Positions 1 through 9,533 of a stretch of 64,000 nt of DNA are shown piece after piece. The position numbers and the translations under genes were made by a program. The stretch's first letter is position 1; each line of letters opens with the position of its first letter. The stretch is taken from positions 35,238,001 through 35,302,000 of the forward strand of contig NC_092340.1 of NCBI RefSeq assembly GCF_046630445.1. The letters run 5' to 3'. This DNA is from Rutidosis leptorrhynchoides. Lineage: Eukaryota; Streptophyta; Magnoliopsida; Asterales; Asteraceae. The notes beneath the pieces were generated by a model. It saw only the letters and a list, made by a program, of their open reading frames with translations, searched no databases and was not told the DNA's origin.

Positions 1-454
1 CTTAGCATTATCATGAATAGTAAACCATCAACAACAATGGGAATTAAGTATTCTATAGGACACAAGCAAATGGTAAACTGAGGAAGATAGAGGAATAATT
101 TAAGGTAGTACTTTAAGATTAACAGGTGGGTCATTGGAGATGACCTCGTATTAACCAAACTTGGAAGTTTTAATGTAGTAGTTGAAAAGGGATTAGTTAC
201 CTACGTACAGGTATACACTATTCGAAAAGATTGATAGAATTTTTCACAGTAGTACAGTAAGATTTGATTTGGGATGAACTTTAAGCTTAACCTAATACTC
301 ATCGAGCCAGGAAGCTTTGATAAAATAGTTGGAACGAACTGAATTTCAAGGAGGAAAGCGGAATTTATTTATAATGGGAAAAATTTATTTGTATACCTCG
401 CAAGAATGGTGAAACTATTATGGGGAGAGATGTAGCCCGAAAACGGAACCTTAT

Positions 455-800
455 TAGTTACATGACAACACCCCGAAATCCCACAATGGAAATGGGAAGA
501 AATTCATCATTAACTACCAGAGACGGTATGCGGATAGGACATCATCTCGGTTATTATTGACCATCTCGCCAAAACTGCTCACTTTCTAGCCATGAAAGAA
601 ACCGATACAATGGACAAACTTGCACAGCGATACTTAAAGGAAATTGTATTCCGTCACTTCAGCAATTCAAATTCTATATTGAGGATTACCCCAAGAATCT
701 CATTTGATACTCATTCTTACGCAACTCTAAATCCTAATTTATTACGAGGAATTTCTTATTCGATGATAACCACAACCTCATCCTTCTCACTTCAATATTA
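455..800 (+). pseudogene. Integrase core relic of Ty3/gypsy pol
   Basis: Conceptual translation near 480-665 gives PEIPQWKWEEI, then VIIDHLAKTAHFLAMKET and YLKEIVFRHF. These match the gypsy integrase stretch that reads W-K-W-E, then (V/I)-D-(R/H)-L-(T/A)-K-(S/T)-A-H-F-L, then Y-(L/I)-(K/R)-E-(I/V)-V-x-R-H. In-frame stops lie between the first two blocks (about 510-540), and the frame after F-R-H-F degenerates before the usual S-D-R-D block. An intact integrase inserts the cDNA; this one cannot. The open stretch from 592 to 801 is the longest surviving piece. Confidence 0.72.
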
Positions 801-839
801 GTCATACCAGTTCAAAATTTTCCTAAAATCAATGAGTGG

Positions 840-2310
840 TTAACCCTCATCCTCATACTGTCCCATTCGTACCTCACTCATAAGCAACAGCTTCACACTT
901 AGGCATTTTTGGTCAAGGAACTTATGCCCTACTAATAGTTGTCAATCTCATCTAAATTTAATGGGTTTTATTACCTCAAATATCACTCGAAATTTTCAAA
1001 AGTCTTTTACTCGATTCTCATCAATCTTTTCCAACTTGTAACCTCCGAAATATGAAAAATTTTGTTTGCCAAAATTTTACACACATTATTTTACTGTGCT
1101 ATCCTCTCAAAGCTTTATAAAAATAAATTTATTTTATCTGCCATTCATGCAAATTTTTGAAATCGTATCCGTTATGTAAAATAAAGTAAATGATTACTTA
1201 TTTTTGACAAATACATATGAAACTTTACTTTCACTTTTACAAATCAAATCTTTTATTCAGAAGATATTATACTTTGAACGGTACGTGTTGTACATAACCC
1301 TAATTTACTAAGAACTTCGTTTCTTCTCTTGCATTGTCACCATAAACAATTTCTATAAAACTTTCGTTCCGTATTATACAAAACTTTTCGTGTTATTCGT
1401 ATCCAAGTCATCCTAAAAGCTTTATAACCGTCGAAATCGAAAGATTCATGTGTATGTGATAAAGGCACTGACTACCACGTCATGCAAGGCCTTCGGGCAT
1501 CCGCTAACACTTAAACCATTCAAAACTATTACGTTACCCCATGTATTTATTTCACCACACGTGTTGGAACAATGCTCTTTCTTACATGGCTCTAAGTCCT
1601 GACTCATTCCAAGGAATTCTCATTTAGTGGTATTAATACCATCATTATTCCGGCTTTAATACTAGTCATAACCTGTTTGGCACTTTGCAAATTCAAGAAG
1701 CAATTAACTTCTCATCCTCGTGCTTTATCCTTCGTACCTCACTTTTAGCAACGGCTTCGCACGTAAATATTTTTGGCCCAAAGACTTGTGTCCTGATAAT
1801 TACCAAAACTACATTTATGTCATTAGTTTTCATTACCTAGTAACTGGTCACCCGAGGATTCCAAGCTTTTTTTTTTTTCACTCAATCTTTTTCAACTCGT
1901 AACCTTTGAAATACGAAAAACTATGTTTATCAATTTTTTTTATTACACGTTTATTTGTGCTAAAAACTTTTCGGTCACAAGGTTTACAGACAATGAAAGT
2001 ACTAAAAACTTTTCGGTCACTTAAACGATTTATAAAATCATATATGTATAAATTTATACTTACTTATTTTGATACTAAGTTATATCTTCAAAATATTTAA
2101 AAACCGCTCCTTTACCGAGTTATTCAACTTAAGTCAAATAGTTTTAAGCAAAATGGTACATGTTGTACCTACTCCTAAATTTACTAGGAACTTCGTTCCG
2201 TCTACGTTGTCACAACAAGCGTTTAAAGGTTTTGTTTTTCAAAACCCCCTTAGTTGATTTTATTAAAGGTTTTCATATTAGACTACACCATGTATGGATC
2301 ACACTTTTCT
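840..2310. repeat. Diverged direct duplication inside the gypsy relic
   Basis: The segment at about 850-1550 recurs, strongly diverged, at about 1712-2310, offset by roughly 860 bp at its left end. Shared landmarks in the same order are a tract around CGTACCTCACT, ATTTTTGG followed by a CTTATGCCCT/CTTGTGTCCTG variant, GTACRTGTTGTAC, and CTAAATTTACTAGGAACTTCGTT-like sequence. Divergence is well over 20 percent with many indels. It could be an ancient tandem duplication or two remnants of one inserted element. Confidence 0.5.
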
Positions 2311-2959
2311 CGCCCTCCGTTAGAGATGAAACTTACTATTAAGATCTTTGTTATAAAAAAAAAAAACCCTTGAGCCACTTTGGATGGCGGTTTTATAAAA
2401 TTTGTGAGAAAATCTTTGCGCCCATAAAATGTTCTTTTAAAAGCTAAACATGACAAAAACGCGGGCCAATAAATCAATTTTTTTTAGGTACACTCATTGG
2501 CCACCCTATTGTAGGAAAGGTACTAGGTGGGTTACTGTTCTCAATACTTCACGGCAAATCACAACGCCCTCTTAAACCTCATCTCTATGAATCAGTATGT
2601 TGAGACACAAGAATCATATTTGGAGATTCTTTTCACTCGGAGTAAACCATTCGTTAGAACCAAGGGTTCACGTATCTTCTCATCCGCACAACCCCTTAAG
2701 TACACGGATAAATTCGGAACAAACCACTTGAAGAGTTCACTCTCGATTCAAAGACCACACCTTTCGTGCGACTTTCCTTCGAAAATGTAATATAAGATAC
2801 TTTGAGAACCTATGAATCTTGTTATCCCTTGGGAGGGGACTGCTTAAAACATTTACGACACTGATATGGATACTCTATATGTTCCTTCCTTCATTGGTTG
2901 CAACTGTATGTTGCTCTAGTTAACGTTAACCCTACTTCAACATGTAACTGAAAGGATGA

Positions 2960-3420
2960 AGTTACATTACAGAACTGTGCTTTCATTTCATCCAAGGGAA
3001 GGTTCACCTGCAGTATGGTAAACTAGGTGATATTCCTCATTGTTCGTTCAGACCGTTCTGAAGGCACTATGAATAATTATGGCTTGCAAGTCCGATTGAT
3101 CACTTTTAGCTAAAATCTCAATTCACTTATTCAAATGAAACGTTCTTAAATATCGAGTTCCTATGCCTATGGCCTCCTTCCGAAACCAAGAGATTGGTAA
3201 AATCCGTGGCTAACGCTATCCAGACATCAAATCGCATGGTTGTAATCACTATATTTTCCATTCTACCGTCAGCTTATATTACGACATTCACGCTCAATGT
3301 TTTTGATGAGCTTAGAATCATTCATGATGCATTTCACGCATTCAACTTACCGAAGATGCCTGTAAGCCTAGACACACCATCTTTCTTTTTGTAGATATAC
3401 ATTCAGATGACATACTCAGG
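2960..3420 (+). pseudogene. C-terminal pol (integrase tail/chromodomain side) relic
   Basis: Reading across stops, 3310-3370 gives ELRIIHDAFHAFNLPKM, which resembles the gypsy segment reading E-L-S-x-(V/I)-H-(D/N)-x-F-H-V-S-N-L-K-K-C just before the chromodomain. Just upstream, 2990-3030 gives a P-x-E-G-x-x-x-V-W stretch resembling the P-W-K-G-V-x-x-F-G-K-R-G-K-L block. Multiple stops occur in every frame. This confirms that the internal region belongs to the LTR that follows. Confidence 0.5.
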
Positions 3421-3605
3421 TTAATCGGAAACGGAATCAATTTGTTGATCTCTTAGGACAAGAGACTTAATTAATGGCATGTACCCATTCTTACTTTCAT
3501 ACACCGAAATACCTTTCAGGGTAAATAACTTACTTCTGAGCCAACGGGTCTCATGGAACTTTGATACACCCCTCTTAATCGATTACGGTACCATTTTTTT
3601 TTCAC

Positions 3606-3647
3606 TCCTCAAATTTCGGGACGAAATTTCCATTAACAGGTGGGTAA
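3606..3647 (+). other. Polypurine tract and spacer before the 3' LTR
   Basis: The sequence AAATTTCGGGACGAAATTTC (3611-3630), followed by CATTAACAGGTGGGTAA, is the primer site for plus-strand cDNA synthesis in tekay-like elements and abuts the LTR start. The same core occurs, inverted, next to the left LTRs of elements A (33656 on) and B (38214 on), linking three otherwise different elements. Confidence 0.7.
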
Positions 3648-5254
3648 TGTAACGACCCGGCTTTTTCGACTTGCTTTTGTGCCTTGTGTTTTTGCGAAAC
3701 TGCGTATTTGTGCGTACTGTGTTACTTTATACTCTGGAAACTTGATTTACGTGGTTTACTTCCATTTATATGTTAAAACGTGCCTTAGAGTACGTAGGAT
3801 ACATAACTTGATCATTGGAAGCCTTTATAACCGTTAGTGTTATTTGACGTTTCGAATAAACCGCGAACTTGCGCGCACGTTTAACTTTTGTCATAATCGG
3901 AATATTATGACTGCGAAATATTAATTATTATTTTATAATAATAATTACCTGGGTTTTTGGATGCTTAATTACGCGTAGTAATTTAATTATGCACAATAGT
4001 TAGTCTTGTTGGACTTTCTACCTTGTTGGGCTCAAGCCCACCCTACTCTATCTAGTGACCCAATTAATTAGCCCTTGTCCATGTCATCAATCCTTGTCAA
4101 ATTCCTTGCTTATAAATACTAGCCCTTGTCCATGTCATCAATCCTTGTCAAATTCCTTGCTTATAAATACTAGCCCTTGTCCATGTCATCAATCCTTGTC
4201 AAATTCCTTGCTTATAAATACTAGCCCTTGTCCATGTCATCAATCTTTGTCAAATTCCTTGCTTATAAATACTAGCCATTGTCCATGTCATCAATTTCTT
4301 GTCAAATTCCTTGCTTATAAATACTAGCCATTTACCTCTCATTCAAATCACTTGCTCATTTTGGTTTTCACACACACTTGTTCTTTCTTTCTTTCCTTTC
4401 TAGTATTGCTTGTTGACGACCTTTCGGACCGACTTACTACTTGCGTACTTTCATTACCGACTTTACCGCTTTTATCACTGTGAGTTATAGCATTCCCTTT
4501 TTACTTTAACTTATTTTGGGAACTGAGAATACATGCGGATTTTATGTTTTACATACTAGGCACGAGTACTTAAACTTATATATGTGTGGGTTATACAACG
4601 GCATAAACATTCCCTTTAGCTCGGTAACGTTTAATCATTGGTTTTTGAACCGTGAACGCGAATCTTAGATATGGATCCATAGGGTTTGACATCCCCACTC
4701 GGGCTAGTCGCGCTAGCATTTAACGAGTGTTTAATACTTCGTAAACATACGCACTTGCCAAGTGTACTTTCAGGGGGTGATATATTATTTAAACGTTAAG
4801 TTAGTTACCGAGTGCCCACGGTTGAGCATATACTTAAACATACTGATTTGGATTACTATTTTGAAACGCTCGTTGTAGCACTGAAATCTCGTGGCCTACT
4901 TACATTACTGTTATACTTAAACTATAGCTCACCAACCTTTGTGTTGACGTTTTTAAGCATGTTTTTCTCAGGTGCTTAAGGTTGCTTCCGTTGTTGTACT
5001 AGTCTTGCTGTAGACAACCCGCTGCTTTAGAGATGTCCCGCATGAACGTTTACTTTTGCATACAAACTTTATTATAATTATTATTTGCTTCTACTTAGTG
5101 AAGCATGCTTTTGGGTTGTAAAACATTCGATGTTGGTTATGACATCACTATTTATATGAATGCAAACTTCTTTTGAAATCGCATATAGTACTTAACCTTG
5201 TAATGATCCTGTTGTTGATGATCCGTACATGATGATTTAGTTCGGGGCATCACA
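3648..5254 (+). mobile_element. 3' LTR of the gypsy element
   Basis: The LTR runs from TGTAACGACCCGG to CGGGGCATCACA (1607 bp) with canonical TG...CA ends. It holds five tandem promoter-like units (4070-4326). The 5' LTR is outside the window, so the target duplication cannot be verified. The next five bases on the right are CGTAG, which should also lie left of the 5' LTR. Confidence 0.8.
4070..4326 (+). repeat. Five 51-bp tandem repeats, each carrying a TATA box
   Basis: The unit begins AGCCCTTGTCCATGTCATC and ends CTTATAAATACT. It starts at 4070, 4121, 4172, 4223 and 4274; the last two units carry small changes. Each unit contains TATAAATA, so the LTR promoter core is present five times. 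A leader-like CT-rich stretch follows (4330-4410). The array is divisible by three and therefore produces a false open frame. Confidence 0.85.
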
Positions 5255-5269
5255 CGTAGCAACATAACT

Positions 5270-5512
5270 TGTCGAGGACCTCCGGTATTTGTTGATGAAG
5301 TGATGGTTTTGGAGGCACTTATTGTTTTTTGGATCATGAATGGTACACATTTTGATGTTGGAAACATCGTTCTTAACCGGATGCAAGACGCTATAGAACA
5401 GCCCTTGCATCCTTTACCTTTTGGAATGTTACTTACAAAACTCTTTAATTATCTTAACATACCGGAACTTGGTGAATCTCGTACCGTACCTAGGGCAAGT
5501 GTAATGTGGTAA
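5270..5512 (+). pseudogene. Fragment resembling the plant putative transposon protein domain
   Basis: An open stretch encodes VLEALIVFWIMNGTHFDVG, then PLPFGMLLTKLFNYLNIPEL, then a stop after 5512. The pattern (hydrophobic strand, W-I/C-I-M-x-G, then P-x-G-M-L-L-T-x-L-F) resembles the domain found next to plant retroelement and MULE genes (Pfam-style putative plant transposon protein). It starts 15 bases after the LTR, so it is probably the interrupted target of that insertion. The upstream part is missing here. Family assignment is from memory of the pattern only. Confidence 0.35.
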
Positions 5513-5656
5513 CTGGTCAAATAATGTTATGCTTGTAACTCTATGTGTGTTTCTATGGTAGTAGTTGTGAAATTTATGTATCTCATTTTAAGAAACTCGG
5601 AATAAATAACTCAAACATATTGCAATATTTTTATTATTATCATCATAAATAACCAA

Positions 5657-6209
5657 CTAGTTAAATTCCAATCTTCTTGAACAATTATACGGCTCATTCG
5701 AGATTCGATGCTCTTTGTATGTTGAACAATCATAAGGTGGACTGAGTTTAGTGCGAGACACGTAGACCTCAATTTGTCTAACCTTTTCTTGTATTAGCAA
5801 AATCATTTCTAGGGTCCCATTGATCTCGTCCACTATGGGTTTAAGACCAACATCTAAGTCGTAATTTGGATTCTTAAAATAAAAGAATCTACTAGAATTT
5901 CCAGCATATCCTAAACCTTCAAATATCTTATTTAGTTGATCCATACAAAATGTTTCCACATTCACGTAGTCCACGTAGGTAATCAATCCATCTTCGAACC
6001 TCCTGCTTGGTAATTGCGTGAATGATCCATAGTGGTGAAGTTTGATTGAAAAATATGCTGGATTTTCACCTACAATCACACGTTATACATACATAAAATC
6101 GAGGGTTCAAAAACAATAATACTCAAAATAAAAAGTTATATTACATACGATAATCGTGTTCATAAAATTTTGGCTCCTCTGGTGATCTAAAGACATGTTG
6201 ATAAACCAT
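5657..6209 (-). CDS. PB1-like domain protein, two exons, 157 aa
   Basis: Exon 1 is 6209-6149 (start MVYQHVFRSPEEPKF) and exon 2 is 6069-5657. The intron 6148-6070 has GT...AG ends and joins C with GT to make one Arg codon, giving an uninterrupted frame. After the join, residues ENPAYFSIKLHHYGSF open a PB1-like ubiquitin fold: FSIKLHH-Y-G strand, a V-D-Y-V-N-V segment, then LNKIFEGLGYAG, and a last strand IEVYV around residue 125. The C-terminus is polar, with three Cys. In plants such domains sit mainly in MULE-linked proteins; function is unknown, perhaps protein-protein contact. A TATA box lies about 60 bases upstream and the promoter abuts the 6300-6629 minisatellite. The ATG choice rests on the open frame and TATA spacing. 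It could be an N-terminal fragment of a longer transposon protein. Confidence 0.62.
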
Positions 6210-6267
6210 GTTTAAAGTGTTTGTATGAACTAAAAATTGTGGGGACCAATCATTTAGAAAAATAAGG

Positions 6268-6276
6268 ATTTATATA
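6268..6276 (-). promoter_or_regulatory. TATA box of the PB1-like gene
   Basis: The minus strand reads TATATAAAT about 60 bases upstream of the ATG at 6209, just outside the minisatellite array. Confidence 0.5.
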
Positions 6277-6299
6277 GATATCTTTATATATGAGTTAGT

Positions 6300-6629
6300 A
6301 ATTCAACTGTACCACGACTTGTCTATTAAATTGTACCAATCTTTCTCGAAAAATTATGAGTTGTCATTTCAAAAATACCAAACTTTCTCGAAAAATTATG
6401 AGTTGTCTATTCAACTGTACCAAACTTTCTCGAAAAATTATGAGTTGTCTATTAAGTTGTACCAAATTATCTCGAAAATCAATGAGTTGTCTACGCAATT
6501 GTACCAAACTTTCTCGAAAAATTATGAGTTGTCTATTCAATTGTACCAAACTTTCTCGAAAAATTATGAGTTGTCTATTCAATTGTACCAAACTGTCTCG
6601 AAAAATTATGAGTTGTCTATTCAATTGTA
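6300..6629. repeat. 42-bp minisatellite, about 7-8 copies, in a divergent promoter
   Basis: The unit contains GAGTTGTCTATTCAATTGTACC followed by AAACTTTCTCGAAAAATTAT. Because 42 is divisible by three, long false frames appear on both strands. The array lies exactly between two outward-facing TATA boxes (6268-6276 minus, 6662-6670 plus). The same unit in the same orientation forms the array at 8676-9350. Confidence 0.9.
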
Positions 6630-6661
6630 ATTTTCAGTTCTATGTTACTTTACTTGAAAAC

Positions 6662-6670
6662 TATAAAATA
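6662..6670 (+). promoter_or_regulatory. TATA box of the HROB-like gene
   Basis: TATAAAATA lies 56 bases upstream of the ATG at 6726, right after the minisatellite. Confidence 0.5.
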
Positions 6671-6725
6671 CGACTCCGATGTTCATGGGAACTCATTCAA
6701 ATAAGTCTTCTCTAAAGCTTTCAAA

Positions 6726-7758
6726 ATGGATCCTTCTTCACGGGAATTCAGCCTTGACATTGACGACTCCGATCTTTTTCCACCCCTTGCAATTTGTCTC
6801 AATTGCAATGTGAAACCCAAAACTCACCTTCATTACATAACATTCCAGGTGCTACCGGTTTACTCCAAGCCAATAGGGTTGAAAACATACGTGATAAAGC
6901 GGTTGAACATCAAAACAATCCATCTTCATGGGAATTAAGCCTAGACATTGATGACTCCAATCTTTTTCAACCCCATTGCAATTTGTCTCAATTGCAATGT
7001 GAAACCCAAACCTCACCTCTATTACATAACATTTCAGGTCCTGCCGGTATCAAAGGGATACACAAGATTATATAAGGGAAGTGGCTGAAAATCCTGAACA
7101 GGATGATCACTTTAAACACCGTCCGTGGCTTTCAGCAATGGAGTTTACGTATCCCCATGGTGGTCAGTCAATCCTGGGAAATATAAAGGCTCATAAAAAA
7201 ACGGAAAACTCGAAACGGTATTACTAGTATTTTTATCACATTGATTGGTTGTTTTGATAATTTTTAAACTTTATCAACTCAATTTGTGGTTGTTAATCTT
7301 AATTAGGTTGTTGGTGTTATAATATCTTGTGTTCCAACTGACCTAGGTGAACTGAAAGTAGTGTTGAAAGTAAGTTTATCAATTTGCTATGATGTTCATA
7401 TTAGCATGTATTGTTAATATTTGGTTACTTATTTGTTTTTTCATTTCATCCTTAGGATACAACAGGTACATGTTCTGGTAACATTCATCACAAACTCCTT
7501 CCAGATGTCAAGGGTTTATGCGTAGGATCCGTTTTGGTACTCCATAAAGTTTCTATTTTTCAACCTCCACACTCAAGTCCTTCACTTAACATAACTAAGA
7601 AGAATTTGGTAAAGGTATTTAAAGTTCACCTATAATCATAATCTTAACAATATCTTACTAGTATGGTTACTCATCTTAAGATTTAATTATTTATTCTACA
7701 GGTGTTCTACAAAGATAGTGGATCATCTCGGGCTAAATTAGAAGAAATCTTTGATTGA
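6726..7758 (+). pseudogene. HROB-type OB-fold gene with a damaged first exon, four exons
   Basis: Exons are 6726-7217, 7307-7369, 7456-7614 and 7702-7758, with GT...AG introns; the last three are in register. Exon 1 yields RPWLSAMEF, exon 2 VVGVIISCVPTDLGELKVV, exon 3 DTTGTCSGNIHHKLL, CVGSVLVLHKVSIFQPP and LNITKKNLVK, and exon 4 VFYKDSG with a stop. This is the conserved OB-fold block of HROB (C17orf53/MCM8IP), which in animals recruits the MCM8-MCM9 helicase during homologous recombination; plants have many uncharacterised homologues. Exon 1 carries a duplicated module (6733-6858 and 6912-7040, SLDIDDS...CETQ). A 1-base loss near 6785 breaks the first copy, another shift near 7040 separates GPAGI from the D-T-Q-D-Y-I-R-E-V continuation, and the exon 1/2 junction is out of phase. 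The OB core itself is open, so it may have decayed recently or be expressed in part. Confidence 0.7.
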
Positions 7759-8119
7759 TTGTGTACGACTTTGGTAGTGTTGTTCTATTTAGTAATTTTA
7801 TCATTTTTTGGGTTTGAATGGAATTTTCGGTGTGGTTAGGGTTGTATTTGTAACCCTTATATTTTGTAATAATGTAAGCTTACGTTCAATGCGTTGTAAT
7901 GTAATAGTTTTTTACTTTTTAAGTTTATGTTCTTATTATTATTATTATTAAGATACGTTTTCTTTCATATTATTATTATTATTATTATTATTATTACAAG
8001 TCTAATATAATATTTTTTTCAAACATCACTTTTATTAAAAACACAGATACGGTTACAAATTTTTTTAACTTAAAGATAAATAACTTAAAACACAATATGA
8101 TAGTGAAAACACCAACAAC
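7759..8119. other. Tail-to-tail spacer with ATT microsatellites
   Basis: This stretch between the HROB-like gene and the next, convergent PB1-like gene holds (ATT)n tracts at 7932-7950 and 7968-7996 and otherwise AT-rich 3'-UTR-like sequence. No coding region is seen. Confidence 0.6.
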
Positions 8120-8554
8120 TTAATAATCGGAATCTCCAAAACGTCCATCAGTATCGTAAATAGGCCCAGACGGTTCATCATTTTCGAGTTCCACATTTTC
8201 ATCGACATAACGCCAAGCAATGCTCTCCTCATCTTCGTAAATCAAATATAGAGAAATACGATTTGAACGCGCATCCAAGGTCTCTTTTATACCATTCCAC
8301 CGTTGGTCAGTAGTGAGATACGTAGCGGTAAGTTCCGGATCAGAATCATCTTCAAAATACATGACGTCTGTATGTTCGAACGGAACCTTTTCTTTCAAAA
8401 AGGCTAAAAGGTCCTTTAGACCAAAGTCGCGAATATCAATTCCTTCAAATGACGCTTTCGATAGATACTTGTAATCAGAAAGTTTCATTTCATTTCGGAA
8501 GTCACCTCCATAATGAACGTCGATTGCAACAATCATGGGGGGAAAGGTTAGCAT
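8120..8554 (-). CDS. Small PB1-like protein, single exon, 144 aa
   Basis: Intact frame from MLTFPPMIVAIDVHYGGDF to a stop. A first strand (IVAIDVHYGG) is followed by IDIRDFGLKDLLAFLKEKVP, a Y-F-E-D-D acidic loop, a W at about residue 94, a strand RISLYL around 109, and an acidic tail. This layout matches a PB1-like ubiquitin fold without any DNA-binding or catalytic motif. The paralogue at 38608-39063 (+) shares VDVHYGGDFRNQMK, IDIRDVGLQDLLSFLKEK and RISLY, so selection or recent copying has kept the core. The minus-strand TATAAATA at 8639-8632 is 80 bases upstream of the ATG, with an A-rich leader. Its function is unknown; it might act as an adaptor. No intron is needed. Confidence 0.75.
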   Translation of the reverse strand: MLTFPPMIVAIDVHYGGDFRNEMKLSDYKYLSKASFEGIDIRDFGLKDLLAFLKEKVPFEHTDVMYFEDDSDPELTATYLTTDQRWNGIKETLDARSNRISLYLIYEDEESIAWRYVDENVELENDEPSGPIYDTDGRFGDSDY

Positions 8555-8631
8555 TTTTTTTTTAAAAAAGATGTGTTTATGTTTTTGAGTTGGGAAGTGA
8601 AATGTGTGTTTTAATTTGAATAATGTGGGAG

Positions 8632-8639
8632 TATTTATA
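8632..8639 (-). promoter_or_regulatory. TATA box of the small PB1-like gene
   Basis: The minus strand reads CTATAAATAC about 80 bases before the ATG at 8554. The same CACTATAAA(A/T)A core precedes the paralogue at 38608. Confidence 0.55.
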
Positions 8640-8675
8640 GTGGAAATTGAAAAACTATCCGTTTTGGAAAATGTT

Positions 8676-9350
8676 GCTTTGTCTATTCAAGTGTACCAGA
8701 TTTTTGCGAAAATGTTGAGTTGTCTATTAAAGTGTACCAGATTTTCGCAAAAATGTGGAGTTGTCCATTTTAGTGTACCAGATTTTTGCGAAAATTGTGA
8801 GTTGTCTATTCAAGAGTACCACATTTTCTGTAAATAATGAGTTGACACAAACTATCTTGAAAATAATGAGTTGTCTATTCAGTTGTACCAAACTATCTCG
8901 AAAATAATGAGTTGTCTATTCAGTTGTACCAAATTATCTCGAAAAATAATGAGTTGTCTATTCAGTTGTACCAAACTATCTCGAAAATAATGAGTTGTCT
9001 ATTCAGTTGTACCAAATTATCTCGAAAAATAATGAGTTGTCTATTCAGTTGTACCAAACTATCTCGAAAATAATGAGTTGTCTATTCAGTTGTACCAAAC
9101 TATCTCTAAAATAATGAGTTGTCTATTCAGTTGTATCAAACTATCTCGAAAAATAATGAGTTGTCTATTCAGTTGTACCAAACTATCTCGAAAATAATGA
9201 GTTGTCTATTCAGTTGTACCAAATTATCTCGAAAAATAATGAGTTGTCTATTCAGTTGTACCAAACTATCTCGAAAATAATGAGTTGTCTATTTAATTGT
9301 ACCAAACTATCTCGAAAATAAATTAGTTGTCTATTCAATTGTACTAATTT
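8676..9350. repeat. 41/42-bp minisatellite, about 16 copies, in a divergent promoter
   Basis: The unit contains GAGTTGTCTATTCAGTTGTACC followed by AAACTATCTCGAAAATAAT. Units alternate between 41 and 42 bp by one A in the AAAATAAT/AAAAATAAT run. The leftmost three to four units are variant (CAGATTTTTGCGAAAAT) and one is truncated (about 8841-8870). The array fills the gap between the TATA box of the PB1-like gene (minus) and that of the MULE transposase (plus). Confidence 0.9.
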
Positions 9351-9448
9351 TTCACTAAAAATAATTGTGTTCTGACATAAACATTGAGTTCTCAGAAACA
9401 TTTTGTACCAAAGTTTTTCATAATTTTTTTTCAACATCATCATCTTTG

Positions 9449-9456
9449 TATAAAAG
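9449..9456 (+). promoter_or_regulatory. TATA box of the MULE transposase gene
   Basis: TATAAAAG lies about 80 bases upstream of the ATG at 9534, followed by a CT-rich leader around 9470-9500. Confidence 0.55.
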
Positions 9457-9533
9457 GATGTGAGATTCTATCTATTACCTCTACATCAAACTTCCGTTTT
9501 ACCTAATATTTCATTAATAATTTTAATAACACA

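Larger units (their letters stand above)
1..3647 (+). mobile_element. Decayed internal region of a Ty3/gypsy (tekay-like) LTR retrotransposon
   Basis: The stretch ends in a polypurine tract followed directly by an LTR, so it is the 3' part of an element whose 5' half lies left of the window. Recognisable coding is limited to an integrase relic (about 455-665) and a C-terminal pol relic (about 2960-3420), both full of stops and frameshifts. Between them is AT-rich sequence without long open frames, including a diverged internal duplication. No gag, protease or reverse transcriptase is recognisable. It is clearly non-functional and old compared with the other elements here. Confidence 0.75.

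Noticed and set aside
4055-4327. 90-codon open frame with SPCPCHQSLSNSLLINT repeats
   Set aside because: Translation of the 51-bp LTR promoter repeats; it lies upstream of and across TATA boxes.
6319-6715. Open frames of 86-119 codons over the minisatellite
   Set aside because: They arise because the 42-bp unit is divisible by three; they exist on both strands and in two frames and are pure repeat translations.
6300-9350. Regularly spaced repeats reminiscent of a CRISPR array
   Set aside because: Units are contiguous 41-42 bp tandem copies without unique spacers, in a plant nuclear context; this is a minisatellite.
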